Shown piece by piece: positions 14,592-21,796 of a DNA stretch of 21,796 bases (within the stretch, counting starts at the first letter, position 1; the number at the start of each line of letters is the position of its first letter). The stretch lies in assembly GCA_964424335.1 (NCBI GenBank), contig CAYRIY010000061.1:1-21796 (forward strand), written 5' to 3'. Made by a program: the position numbers and the translations under genes. Under the pieces are notes generated by a model. It had not been told where the DNA came from and searched no databases. It saw nothing but the letters and a program-made list of their open reading frames with translations. Source of the stretch: CAYRIY01 sp964424335 (lineage in GTDB: Bacteria > Bacillota > Limnochordia > DTU080 > RSA5).

Positions 14592-15944
14592 TCATACCTT
14601 GGGCAGATCGGCCAGTGCCGTTTTGATCAGCTCGTCCGGGTGATCGTAATCTTCGAGCTCCCCGCTCAAAAATACGTCGTACGCTCCCAGGTCGAAGTGG
14701 CCGTGTCCGCTCAGGCCAAACAGAATGGTCCGCTCTTTTCCTTCCTCGGTCGCCTTGCGGGCCTCGTCGATCGCGGCTCGGATCGCGTGGGACGACTCTG
14801 GCGCCGGCAAGATGCCTTCGGACCTGGCAAAGATCGACGCTGCTTCAAAGATGGCGGTCTGCGGCAGGGCGACGGCCTCGATGTACCCCTCGTGATAAAG
14901 CTGGCTCACAAGCGGCGAATCGCCGTGGTAGCGCAAGCCGCCGGCGTGGATGCCGGCCGGGACAAAGGTGTGCCCCAAGGTGTACATCTTCATCAAGGGG
15001 GCAAGCCGGCCCGTATCGCCAAAGTCGTAGGCGTAATGCCCCTTGGTCAACGTCGGGCAGGCGGTCGGCTCGACGGCCACGACACGGACCTCTTTTCCGG
15101 CAAACTTGTCCGCGAGGAAGGGGAACGCAAGTCCGCCGAAGTTGCTTCCGCCGCCGCAGCTTGCGATGACGACGTCCGGATAGTCGCCCACGAGTTCGAG
15201 CTGCTCCTTCGCCTCGAGACCGATTACGGTCTGGTGCAGCAAGACGTGGTTTAGAACAGACCCGAGCGCGTACTTGGTGTCGTCACGGGTTGCGGCATCC
15301 TCTGCAGCTTCGCTGATCGCGATGCCGAGGCTGCCGGGAGAATTGGGATCCTGCGCGAGGATTTGCCGACCGGCATTGGTCCGGTTGCTCGGGCTTGGGA
15401 TTACTTCCGATCCCCAAACCTGCATCAGCGAACGGCGGTACGGTTTTTGCTCGTAGCTCACTCTGACCATATAAACGGTGCATTCGAGGCCAAAGTACGT
15501 GCAGGCGAGGCTGAGGGCGCTGCCCCACTGGCCGGCGCCGGTCTCGGTGGCGAGCCTTTTGACGCCTTCCTTCTTGTTATAGTACGCCTGGGCGACGGCC
15601 GTATTGGGCTTGTGGCTGCCGGCCGGGCTCGTCCCCTCGTACTTGTAGTAGATCTTAGCCGGGGTGCCAAGCGCCTTTTCGAGCCGGTGCGCCCGATAAA
15701 GAGGCGCAGGGCGCCAGAGCCTGTAGATCTCCTGTACTTCCTCGGGGATTGGTATCCAACGCTCTTGGCTTACTTCTTGCTCGATGATGGCCATCGGAAA
15801 GAGTGGCGCCAGGTCGTCGGGGGTGACTGGTTGGCCCGTCCCTGGGTGAAGCGGAGGGCTCGGCGGATTGGGCATATCCGCGACGATGTTATACCACGCT
15901 TTCGGCATCTGAGCTTCGTCAAGCAGAATCTTAGTCTTACTCAA
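14592..15944 (-). CDS. trpB: Tryptophan synthase beta chain, TrpB2 type
   Basis: A PLP-dependent enzyme that condenses indole with serine to give tryptophan. The 450-residue length and the N-terminal MPKAWYNI segment mark the TrpB2 subgroup, which is longer than classical TrpB (about 400). The PLP lysine is K112 in GSHKPNT. The catalytic glutamate is in LATETGAGQWG (E134). The phosphate-binding loop is GGGSNFGG (about 264-271), and the end has LFGLSGHGHFD. TrpB2 proteins often act without TrpA, possibly salvaging free indole; no trpA or other trp gene is visible here, which fits. The start is TTG, with GGGAGG nine bases upstream. No trp leader or T-box is recognisable upstream. A Dabb-domain gene diverges from it. 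Confidence 0.96.
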   Translation of the reverse strand: MSKTKILLDEAQMPKAWYNIVADMPNPPSPPLHPGTGQPVTPDDLAPLFPMAIIEQEVSQERWIPIPEEVQEIYRLWRPAPLYRAHRLEKALGTPAKIYYKYEGTSPAGSHKPNTAVAQAYYNKKEGVKRLATETGAGQWGSALSLACTYFGLECTVYMVRVSYEQKPYRRSLMQVWGSEVIPSPSNRTNAGRQILAQDPNSPGSLGIAISEAAEDAATRDDTKYALGSVLNHVLLHQTVIGLEAKEQLELVGDYPDVVIASCGGGSNFGGLAFPFLADKFAGKEVRVVAVEPTACPTLTKGHYAYDFGDTGRLAPLMKMYTLGHTFVPAGIHAGGLRYHGDSPLVSQLYHEGYIEAVALPQTAIFEAASIFARSEGILPAPESSHAIRAAIDEARKATEEGKERTILFGLSGHGHFDLGAYDVFLSGELEDYDHPDELIKTALADLPKV

Positions 15945-16104
15945 AGGTCCCGTCCTCCCGTCTGTTCCTGCGTTGTAGGGCCTACTTCTGCACCGTCCAT
16001 CCGCATCCTCTTGTGCCGCTCTGTGGAAGAGGTTCCAGATTTAGTGAACATCCGCGTTTCGAGAACACCTGCGCCCGAGTCCATCGACACCATGAGCAAA
16101 CGAG

Positions 16105-16117
16105 GTTGGTGACCAAC
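16105..16117. promoter_or_regulatory. 13-bp palindrome between trpB and the Dabb gene
   Basis: GTTGGTGACCAAC is a perfect 6+1+6 palindrome in the 244-base divergent interval, about 70 bases before the Dabb start and 160 before trpB. It has the form of an operator for a dimeric regulator. Nothing else in this interval could be assigned. Confidence 0.35.
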
Positions 16118-16188
16118 ATATCCGGGAGAGGAACCCTGCCGATGCAGCCGAATCCAGGGACGATGCCAATCTGTTGGGAGGCGTATCA

Positions 16189-16479
16189 TTGGTCGAGCAC
16201 ATCGTCATCTTCAAACTCAAGCCGGAAAGCTCGGAAGCACAGAAGGACGAGCTGATTCAACGGCTGCGCGGGCTCAAAGGAAAGGTCGAAGGCATGGTGG
16301 ATCTATCGGCGGGTGAGAGCTTCACCGACCGGCACAAGGGTTACACGGTCGGGCTCGTCGTGCGCTTTACGGACCGGGAGGCGCTCGAGCGCTACGGCCC
16401 GCACCCGGCCCACGTGCCGGTGGTGGAGTACGTGCGGCAAGTGTGCGAGGACGTCATCGCCGTCGATTACGAGTTTTAG
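16189..16479 (+). CDS. Dabb-domain (stress-responsive alpha/beta barrel) protein
   Basis: A 96-residue cytoplasmic protein with a single Dabb domain, a ferredoxin-like fold that usually dimerises. Features seen are MVEHIVIFKLKPE at the start, an amphipathic helix (KDELIQRLRGL), a YTVGLVVRFTDREALERY strand-helix segment, the HPAHVPVVEYVR motif characteristic of the family, and a short final strand (IAVDYEF). The TTG at 16189 has GGGAGG seven bases upstream; an earlier in-frame TTG at 16174 has none. Dabb proteins occur in plants and bacteria with mostly unknown roles, though some act as cyclases or small-molecule binding enzymes. It is divergent from trpB and ends at a hairpin, so it is probably monocistronic. 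Confidence 0.88.
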   Translation: MVEHIVIFKLKPESSEAQKDELIQRLRGLKGKVEGMVDLSAGESFTDRHKGYTVGLVVRFTDREALERYGPHPAHVPVVEYVRQVCEDVIAVDYEF

Positions 16480-16494
16480 AAAGTCTAGGGCTTG

Positions 16495-16520
16495 GGAGGG
16501 CGGGAATCGACCCGCCCTCC
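16495..16520 (+). terminator. Hairpin terminator after the Dabb gene
   Basis: GGAGGGCGGG (16495-16504) pairs perfectly with CCCGCCCTCC (16511-16520) around an AATCGA loop, 15 bases after the stop codon. The downstream run (GTCTTG) is only mildly T-rich. Confidence 0.65.
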
Positions 16521-16545
16521 GTCTTGATCAGTGCTGATGCAACGT

Positions 16546-16566
16546 GCCGATTGTTTGACGATCGGC
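16546..16566 (-). terminator. Weak hairpin after the M16 gene pair
   Basis: GCCGAT (16546-16551) and ATCGGC (16561-16566) form a 6-bp stem, 7 bases beyond the stop of the leftward M16 gene. The following minus-strand sequence is not clearly U-rich, so termination would be weak. Confidence 0.35.
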
Positions 16567-16573
16567 CTCACCT

Positions 16574-18031
16574 CTAAAGCTCGATCAACTCCACCTCACC
16601 AAAGACGTCGAGCGGTTGATCAAACGCAGCTCCATCGCCGACGATCAGCGTAATCATGCGATCGGGGTCGATCCAACGCTTCGCGGCCGCTTGAATTTCC
16701 TCCGAGGTCGCGGTTTGAATTCCCGCGATGTATCGCTCGTAGTAGTCGGACGGGAGGTTGTAGATCTCGGCCAGCGCTTTTGCTTGAATAATGGCACGCG
16801 GCGTGGCGAACTCGAACACGGCGCGATTTAAGATGGCCTCCCGATGTCTCTCGAGCTCTTCGCTTGGAATCGGTTCCGCGACGAGGCGTGTCAGCTCATC
16901 TTTCATGAGTTGGACCACTTCGGCGGTAGCGTCGGCCCGCGTGAATGCCATGGCGTAGAATACGCCCGGATATAGGTGGCCTTGAGTTAGCGAGCTTTGA
17001 GTATGGTAGGCGAGACCTCGCTTGCCTCGAATCTCGGCAAAAAGCCTGTTGTCGAAGGCCCCCCCGCCCAGGACGTGATTGGCGATGACCAACTTCGGAT
17101 AATCCGGATCGGCGTACATCAAGGTGGGATATCCCATGAAAATAGTGCTTTGTGCCGTTTCCTTTTGTGCGTGGTACAATTTTGGCTCGGGCGCGGGGTC
17201 AAACGGAGGAGGCTCGACCCCAACGCTCTCGGACCGTGGCCACGTGCCGACGGTGCGCTCGAGCATGTCTTGCAGAGACTCTAGATCGATATCGCCTGCG
17301 ACAACGATGACCGCACCGCCCGGGCGGTAGTGACGCTCGTGAAACGCCACCAGATCCTCGATGTCAAACGAGCGAACAGTCTCCTCGTTCATGGTCCAGC
17401 CAAGCGGGTGGTCCGGTGCGAGTCGCCTATAGAACTCGAGGAAGGCGACGGTCGTAGGGTCGTCGTTTTGTCTACGGATTGATTCGATTATTCGCCCGCG
17501 GGCAATCTCGAGACGCTCTGGCGAGAATGCCGGTCGGGTGAGCATGTCCGTCACGATTTCCAACGTCCGTTCGGCGTACTCCGAGAGTGATTGGAATGAA
17601 ACGGAAGTGAAAACCATCCCCGAAGAGACCGACACGCCGGCGGCCATAAACTCAAGCTCTTCATCGACCTCTTCGGGCGTTAGCTCGCCGGCCCCTCCCG
17701 TACGAATGAGCTCCGCGGTCAAGCTCGCCAGTCCGAACTGATCGGCCGATTCGACGAGCGATCCGACGGGGAGGTAGATGGCACTCTCGAGTATCGGCAG
17801 TTCCCGATTTTCAAGGAAGTAGACGACTATGCCGTTTTGGAGTTCGAATCGCTCGGGTTCCGGCGGATTAAACACGATCGAATCGAATTCCATTTCGCTT
17901 GGATGGGGCCATTCGGGTAAGTCCGCGGTCACCGCGGCATGCGCTAATGGGGCGGTCCAACCAAGCGTACACGCGACAAATGCTACAAACGCAAGTGCCG
18001 CCCATATCGATGAATGAGGTATGCGCCTCAC
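16574..18031 (-). CDS. M16 peptidase-like subunit lacking the zinc motif
   Basis: An exported M16 (pitrilysin/MPP-type) protein of 485 residues, with a signal peptide at about residues 1-32 (hydrophobic core, then LAHA-AVT). Where active members have HxxEH, this one reads SLTAE (residues 103-107), so it cannot bind the catalytic zinc itself. It keeps the C-terminal substrate-binding pair in NRLFAEIRGKRGLAY (R335, Y342). Known bacterial M16B heterodimers, such as the Sphingomonas A1 pair, and mitochondrial MPP combine such a subunit with a zinc-bearing partner. Here the partner is the gene directly upstream, whose TGA overlaps this GTG start in a GTGA arrangement, so translation is probably coupled and near equimolar. 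The complex likely degrades peptides outside the cytoplasm. Confidence 0.92.
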   Translation of the reverse strand: MRRIPHSSIWAALAFVAFVACTLGWTAPLAHAAVTADLPEWPHPSEMEFDSIVFNPPEPERFELQNGIVVYFLENRELPILESAIYLPVGSLVESADQFGLASLTAELIRTGGAGELTPEEVDEELEFMAAGVSVSSGMVFTSVSFQSLSEYAERTLEIVTDMLTRPAFSPERLEIARGRIIESIRRQNDDPTTVAFLEFYRRLAPDHPLGWTMNEETVRSFDIEDLVAFHERHYRPGGAVIVVAGDIDLESLQDMLERTVGTWPRSESVGVEPPPFDPAPEPKLYHAQKETAQSTIFMGYPTLMYADPDYPKLVIANHVLGGGAFDNRLFAEIRGKRGLAYHTQSSLTQGHLYPGVFYAMAFTRADATAEVVQLMKDELTRLVAEPIPSEELERHREAILNRAVFEFATPRAIIQAKALAEIYNLPSDYYERYIAGIQTATSEEIQAAAKRWIDPDRMITLIVGDGAAFDQPLDVFGEVELIEL

Positions 18032-19590
18032 TGGGCATCGCCCCTTTCCGGCAGGAGAATGGCGACCGTTCGGTTTTCTTCGGTGAGGTAACGCCGGGCT
18101 ACGTCGCGGATCTCTTCCGCGGTGATCGAGTTGATGATATCCGGGTACTCAAATAAGTTCCGCCATCCTCCCAAGAAGAGCTCGTAGGCGGCGAGTTCCT
18201 GGACGAGACCCAGGTCGTTCGAGTTTAGCATATTGACGAACGTGGCCCGGACTCGGTTTTGCACTTTTTGAAGTGTTTCAGAGTCGACGAGCTCGGTCTT
18301 GAGTCGCTCGATCTCCTCGTAAAAGGCTTGTTCGAGCTCTTCAGGGCCGTGAGGATACCGCGGTGTCCCTTGGAAATAAAACAAGTTGGGGTACCGCGTC
18401 CTAGCAGGACCAAAAGCGGTACTGATCGAGGCCGCGATCTGATCACGATTCACCATGCGCGCAAAGAGCCTTGACGTGCGGCCCGAGGTTAGAATTGCGT
18501 TGATCACGTCGAAAACATAGGCGTCCCTGTGCGGGTACGTGGGCTTGTGGTACCCGATCATGATCTGGGGCTGAGCATCGAAAGCAACGGTGATTCGTCG
18601 TTCTCCGTCCTGCGGCGGCTCGACGGGGATGTCCCACCGTTCTTCCGGCCCGGGAGCAAGCCCGCCGAAGTACTTTTCGATGATCGCCATCGCCTCCTGG
18701 GGATCGATGTCTCCGGCGATGGCGAGGACGGCTCGGTTTGGATGGTAGTGAGCGTCCCAAAACGCCTTGGCGTTTCGGGCGGTGTAGTTATCGATTTCCT
18801 CCATCGATCCGATAAGCGGGCGCCCGTATGGATGCGTCTTAAACGCTTCCGCAACGAAGATCTCGGCGAGGAATCCGGACGGATTATCCTCGGTTCGAAG
18901 TAGACGCTCCTCTTTGACGACGTCTGCTTCACTGTAAAAATAGCGGTAGACGGCATCTCTCCAGACGTCGGCATACAACCTCGCCCAGAGCTCAAAGCGG
19001 TTGCTCGGAAGCGATACGACGTAGACGGTGAAGTCGTAGGTTGTCATGGCATTGAGCCCAACTGCACCATTTGCTGAAAGCAGGCTTAGGACGGAGTAGG
19101 GCTGAGCAAGCGCCTCGGCCTCTTGCTTTAGCGCTGCGAATCGCGCGCTCAAGTCTTCGATGTCCGCTACCCGGTCTGCGCCCGCGGCGGCGTCCCGTTT
19201 TGCCTCCTGCAAGGCGGCGACCACGTCCTCGAGCTCTTCGAGTACGTGCCGCTCGGCTACGGGGTCAAGGCTGCCGATGCTGGTCGTGCCCATGGCAGCC
19301 ATGTGCTCGACCATATGCGCGATCCCGCCAAGTCCGGGAGGCTCGTCCACGCCACCCACGTCAAACATCAAACTGAAATGAACGACGGGCGCGTGCCTGC
19401 GCTCCAACATAATGACTCGCAGACCGTTTTCCAGTGTGTACGTGTGAATGCGATCGCTGATATCAGTTGCCGATGTCGTCGGCGCAAGAACCATCAGCGA
19501 TGCAACGGCAAGGACTGCAACAAGGACGGTTGCACTTGCGCGAGTCACAGACGCCGATTTGCGTACGCGACGGTGGAAAGAAGTCACCAC
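18028..19590 (-). CDS. M16 zinc peptidase, catalytic subunit
   Basis: The zinc-bearing partner of the M16 pair, about 520 residues. A basic N-terminus and hydrophobic segment (TVLVAVLAVASLMVLAP) form an export signal. Numbering from an upstream GTG at 19599, the inverted zinc motif is H95-M-V-E98-H99 in GIAHMVEHMAAMGTTS. The third ligand is expected in VVKEERLLRTEDNP (about E230/E231). A roughly 50-residue charged, helical insertion (about 115-165) lies between them and looks like a coiled coil. The C-terminal domain reads SRLFARMVNRDQIAAS, without the usual Arg/Tyr substrate pair, which the downstream gene supplies. The GTG at 19590 is preferred because GGGGGAG lies eight bases upstream; the GTG at 19599 overlaps that site. 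Confidence 0.93.
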   Translation of the reverse strand: MVTSFHRRVRKSASVTRASATVLVAVLAVASLMVLAPTTSATDISDRIHTYTLENGLRVIMLERRHAPVVHFSLMFDVGGVDEPPGLGGIAHMVEHMAAMGTTSIGSLDPVAERHVLEELEDVVAALQEAKRDAAAGADRVADIEDLSARFAALKQEAEALAQPYSVLSLLSANGAVGLNAMTTYDFTVYVVSLPSNRFELWARLYADVWRDAVYRYFYSEADVVKEERLLRTEDNPSGFLAEIFVAEAFKTHPYGRPLIGSMEEIDNYTARNAKAFWDAHYHPNRAVLAIAGDIDPQEAMAIIEKYFGGLAPGPEERWDIPVEPPQDGERRITVAFDAQPQIMIGYHKPTYPHRDAYVFDVINAILTSGRTSRLFARMVNRDQIAASISTAFGPARTRYPNLFYFQGTPRYPHGPEELEQAFYEEIERLKTELVDSETLQKVQNRVRATFVNMLNSNDLGLVQELAAYELFLGGWRNLFEYPDIINSITAEEIRDVARRYLTEENRTVAILLPERGDAQ

Positions 19591-19639
19591 CAAATCCACT
19601 CCCCCATTGTTTGATATGAAATGGTTTGAGTCGACACGG

Positions 19640-19645
19640 GGTCAA
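19640..19645 (-). promoter_or_regulatory. Candidate -35 box upstream of the M16 pair
   Basis: TTGACC on the minus strand lies about 50 bases before the M16 start. A fitting -10 at 17-18 bases is not clear; CATATC occurs at a 21-base spacing. This is only a weak promoter candidate. Confidence 0.25.
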
Positions 19646-19651
19646 CCTGGT

Positions 19652-19669
19652 GCGCGCCCCCCGGCGCGC
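19652..19669 (-). terminator. GC-rich hairpin between the LamG gene and the M16 pair
   Basis: GCGCGCC (19652-19658) and GGCGCGC (19663-19669) form a perfect 7-bp GC stem around a 4-base loop. It lies in the 241-base gap downstream of the leftward LamG gene. No U-tract follows, so it is a possible rather than a certain terminator. The rest of 19670-19831 shows nothing I can assign. Confidence 0.4.
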
Positions 19670-19831
19670 TCACCACTTTCAGTGTTTTAAGCACACTTGG
19701 ATGACATCCTCCCAACGCGCAGAACATCTCGTTGTTATAGAAGGAAAACCCTCATCGAGGAAGCCGCGACATCGGCGTCGACTTCAAGAGAGAGGGAGTC
19801 GGAAAGGTTTCACAGAGCGGAGCCTGGGGGG

Positions 19832-20611
19832 TTAGCTCGAGGTTGTAGTTGCCGGGCGTGTCTTCTCGTATAGTCGACCGATCTCGATGGGCGATAGCGC
19901 ACGGCGCCACACGGCTAATCCGCCAAGCTGACCCGAAAACCAATTTCCCATCTCCCCTGAACGGGAGACACCTCCGACCGAGAAGTCGGATCCGCTTTCG
20001 CCGCCGTCGAAAATGCCGCCCTCGTAGGGGTATGGGTTTCGCCCTGGTCGCTCATCGAGGACGCCGTTGAGATAGCTCTTTGCGAATGCGCCATCGTAGG
20101 TGAATGCGGCAAACTGCCAAACGCCGAACGGGACCGGCGTCTGTCCAATTGATGCATCCATGCAGTAACGGTGGCCAGGCGTGGGACCGCCCACGGACGA
20201 AACGTGCCCGCACACCTGGTCCTGGCTTTCCCAAATCCTCAGGTTCAAGAAAAGGCAATACTGCCGTTTGCTCCGAGTCTCGTCCCACATTCCCGCAACG
20301 GCCTCGCATTGGTTAGGTGCGGTGCGATGCCGCTTGATCCATGCGGCCACGGTCACCTGCGCGTCCTTGCCGTAAACATTGAGCTCGGGGCATGTCGCCC
20401 GGGGAGCGCAAAACCACTGACCTTCGTCAAGCAAAGCGGAGTAGGGGCCGAGCGCTCCGTCATCCGCCCGGCGCACGGGCCCGGCCATCTCAATCAGGCG
20501 GTACGGATGAGGCCCCTTGGCGACGCGCACCTCGCCCGGACCCTCTTGAAAGTCCCAGAAACAGATGAGATCAGGAATGCCCCTCAAAACTGCGTGAATA
20601 TCACCGCTCAT
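19832..20611 (-). CDS. LamG/ConA-like domain protein without signal peptide
   Basis: A 259-residue protein made mostly of a concanavalin-A-like (LamG) jelly roll. Typical segments are VTVAAWIKR, WQFAAFTYDGAFAKSYLNG and FSGQLGGLAVWRRALSPIEIGRLY, the last being a LamG landmark. The start is ATG 20611: AAGGTG lies nine bases upstream, overlaps the stop of the amidohydrolase gene, and only 13 bases separate the two genes. The frame is open further upstream but that part merely overlaps the amidohydrolase. No signal peptide or membrane segment is visible, which is unusual because LamG domains are normally extracellular. The tight coupling suggests it works with the amidohydrolase, perhaps binding a glycan-like or aromatic substrate. 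The function is unknown. Confidence 0.85.
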   Translation of the reverse strand: MSGDIHAVLRGIPDLICFWDFQEGPGEVRVAKGPHPYRLIEMAGPVRRADDGALGPYSALLDEGQWFCAPRATCPELNVYGKDAQVTVAAWIKRHRTAPNQCEAVAGMWDETRSKRQYCLFLNLRIWESQDQVCGHVSSVGGPTPGHRYCMDASIGQTPVPFGVWQFAAFTYDGAFAKSYLNGVLDERPGRNPYPYEGGIFDGGESGSDFSVGGVSRSGEMGNWFSGQLGGLAVWRRALSPIEIGRLYEKTRPATTTSS

Positions 20612-20624
20612 TTTTGCCGGCACC

Positions 20625-21734
20625 TTATGCGCCCTGGCGGCTTTGGTCGCCTGCGTCAGCAGACTCTTTTGCCGGGGGATCCGGGAGATTGTACAACTCT
20701 TTGGCAGTCTCGCCGAATATCCTGCGGTGGAGGGCCTCTGGAAGCTTGGGAAAGGACTGAGTCGGCGAATCGAAGTCCCAGTGCGGGTAGTCACTCGAAA
20801 ACATGAGCGTCCGCTCCGCTTCGATCATCTCAAGGATCTGGAGCAGGTGCTTGGGATTGTCGGGCTCCTCGACCGGTTGCGACGTGAGCAAGCAGTGGTC
20901 CTTGATGTACTCGCTAGGGAGCCGCTTGAGCCAGGGGGCCTGAGAGCGGAGCGCTTTGTAGTTCTTGTCGAGCCGCCACATGAGGTGCGGAAGCCACCCA
21001 AAGCCGCCCTCGATAAACACGAACTTAAGCTTCGGAAAGCGCTCGAACACCCCTTCGCACACGAGCGTCACGAGGTGCGTCATAAATGTCTGGGGCAACA
21101 TCGTGTGCCACTCAAGGTAGCTTGCCGGGTATCCGACCGCTGTGGGAGCGGCGCTGATGCCGGCACCTTCGGATCCAGGATGAATTGCAACCGGCAAGTT
21201 GAAATGCTCTGCCGCCTCATAGATCTCCCAGTATCTGTAGCGGCCGTACGGCTCTTGCGCGGCGCCGCTCATGATCACTTGAACCATGTCCGGTCGGTTG
21301 GCGAGCCGCTCGATCTCCTTTGCTGCCAGGTCCGCTCGCTGATTGGCTACGACGATTGCACCCCGAAAGCGCCTGTCGTACGCAAGCCACGTGTCGATCA
21401 TCCAATCATTGTGGGCTGAAGCGAGAGCGGCTGCGAGATGGGGATTGGGCATCGTCGACACCCCGATCGCCCCTGGAGCGTTTAGGATTCCGTAACTGAT
21501 GTCATAGGCGTCAAGGAGTTGTCGGACGGTCGTCTCGGGATCGGAGCCCACCGGAGCGCCGTTTGGCGGACGGGCGTCCCTGCGCATGACGCCAACGGGG
21601 TTGACATACCCGTGGCCCGGCCCGCCAAGGGGACCTTTGCGAAATGCCTCTGGGAGGTATTTGGTCATCTCGCTCGGAGAGGCCCATACGTGATGCACGT
21701 CGGCGTCGACGATCAGGGGCTTTTTGGACTGCAT
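20625..21734 (-). CDS. Amidohydrolase, ACMSD-like (Amidohydro_2)
   Basis: A metal-dependent TIM-barrel enzyme of 369 residues in the ACMSD/uracil-decarboxylase-like amidohydrolase group, which hydrolyses or decarboxylates small, often aromatic acids. Metal-site elements are DADVHH at the first strand (D12-x-H14, replacing the usual HxH), H185 in LPVAIHPGSEG, and D315 in MFSSDYPHWD, a family landmark. KFVFIEGGFGWLPH is also typical. The start is ATG 21734, with AAAGGAG eight bases upstream; a GTG at 21743 overlaps that site and is rejected. The enzyme is cytoplasmic, with no signal peptide. It is the first gene of a two-gene unit with the LamG-like protein. Nearby sequence gives no aromatic-degradation genes, so the substrate stays open. 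The window ends about 60 bases upstream. Confidence 0.92.
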   Translation of the reverse strand: MQSKKPLIVDADVHHVWASPSEMTKYLPEAFRKGPLGGPGHGYVNPVGVMRRDARPPNGAPVGSDPETTVRQLLDAYDISYGILNAPGAIGVSTMPNPHLAAALASAHNDWMIDTWLAYDRRFRGAIVVANQRADLAAKEIERLANRPDMVQVIMSGAAQEPYGRYRYWEIYEAAEHFNLPVAIHPGSEGAGISAAPTAVGYPASYLEWHTMLPQTFMTHLVTLVCEGVFERFPKLKFVFIEGGFGWLPHLMWRLDKNYKALRSQAPWLKRLPSEYIKDHCLLTSQPVEEPDNPKHLLQILEMIEAERTLMFSSDYPHWDFDSPTQSFPKLPEALHRRIFGETAKELYNLPDPPAKESADAGDQSRQGA

Positions 21735-21796
21735 GGCGACCACTCCTTTGAAATACTGTCTGTTTCATCTATTGTGGCGACGCTGTATCGTCGCGC

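Noticed and set aside
15945..16188. T-box riboswitch or trp attenuator upstream of trpB
   Set aside because: No AGGGTGGNACCGCG-type antiterminator motif and no terminator-like stem with a U-tract could be found on the minus strand.
15941..16189. An 82-codon minus-strand frame ending in a TTGA overlap with trpB, containing two early Trp codons (tryptophan leader?)
   Set aside because: The Trp codons are not clustered at a leader end, no alternative terminator stems were seen, and the peptide looks like no protein. The overlap is suggestive but not enough.
19760..19855. A protein-like forward reading (IGVDFKREGVGKVSQSGAWG) near the end of the LamG gene
   Set aside because: It is short, has upstream stops and no start, and overlaps the 3' end of the LamG gene. 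It is probably chance.
1..21796. CRISPR arrays, tRNA or rRNA genes, insertion sequences, prophage or defence genes
   Set aside because: I read both strands for repeats with regular spacing, cloverleaf-like T-arm motifs and transposase or nuclease signatures and found none that I can support.

Overview
The window looks like a chromosomal stretch of a free-living, polysaccharide-degrading bacterium with G+C-rich coding DNA (judged by eye, not counted). Shine-Dalgarno sequences are strong (AGGAGG, GGGAGG, AAAGGAG) and GTG/TTG starts are frequent. The exported proteins carry Sec signal peptides with AxA-type cleavage sites and no lipobox, which suggests a diderm or periplasm-like envelope. A diderm Firmicute such as Limnochordia, or another deep-branching saccharolytic lineage, would fit, but the sequence alone does not fix the taxonomy. 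I saw no rRNA, tRNA, CRISPR array, transposase or phage gene.

Region 1 (1-6312, + strand): a LacI-family regulator, a small secreted beta-sandwich-like protein, a sugar-binding protein (SBP1) and a 1032-residue secreted protein that looks like an uncharacterised polysaccharide lyase. The block ends at a good intrinsic terminator. Region 2 (6348-6979, - strand): a single alpha/beta hydrolase with its own sigma70-type promoter.

Region 3 (about 6990-14460, + strand): a possible 25-codon leader ORF, SBP2 and a secreted PL11 rhamnogalacturonan lyase. After an AT-rich regulatory gap come SBP3, a perfect hairpin, a Gfo/Idh/MocA dehydrogenase and a sugar-phosphate isomerase/epimerase-type TIM barrel. 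Regions 1 and 3 together read as a pectin (rhamnogalacturonan I) or related acidic-polysaccharide utilisation locus. Secreted lyases would cut the polymer, three binding proteins would capture different oligosaccharides, and the dehydrogenase and TIM barrel would process imported sugars. No permease or ATPase gene is present, so the transporters must lie outside the window or be shared.

Region 4 (14489-21796): a long-stem hairpin separates region 3 from a convergent TrpB2-type tryptophan synthase beta chain. A Dabb-domain protein is divergent from trpB. A leftward run follows: two overlapping M16 peptidase genes, one keeping the zinc motif and the other keeping the substrate-binding Arg/Tyr pair, so they should form a heterodimer. 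Upstream of them is a two-gene unit of an ACMSD-like amidohydrolase and a LamG-like protein with no signal peptide.

The observations I would check first are the unassigned 1032-residue lyase-like protein, the pairing of each SBP with enzyme genes without permeases, the complementary M16 pair, and the amidohydrolase/cytoplasmic LamG pair.
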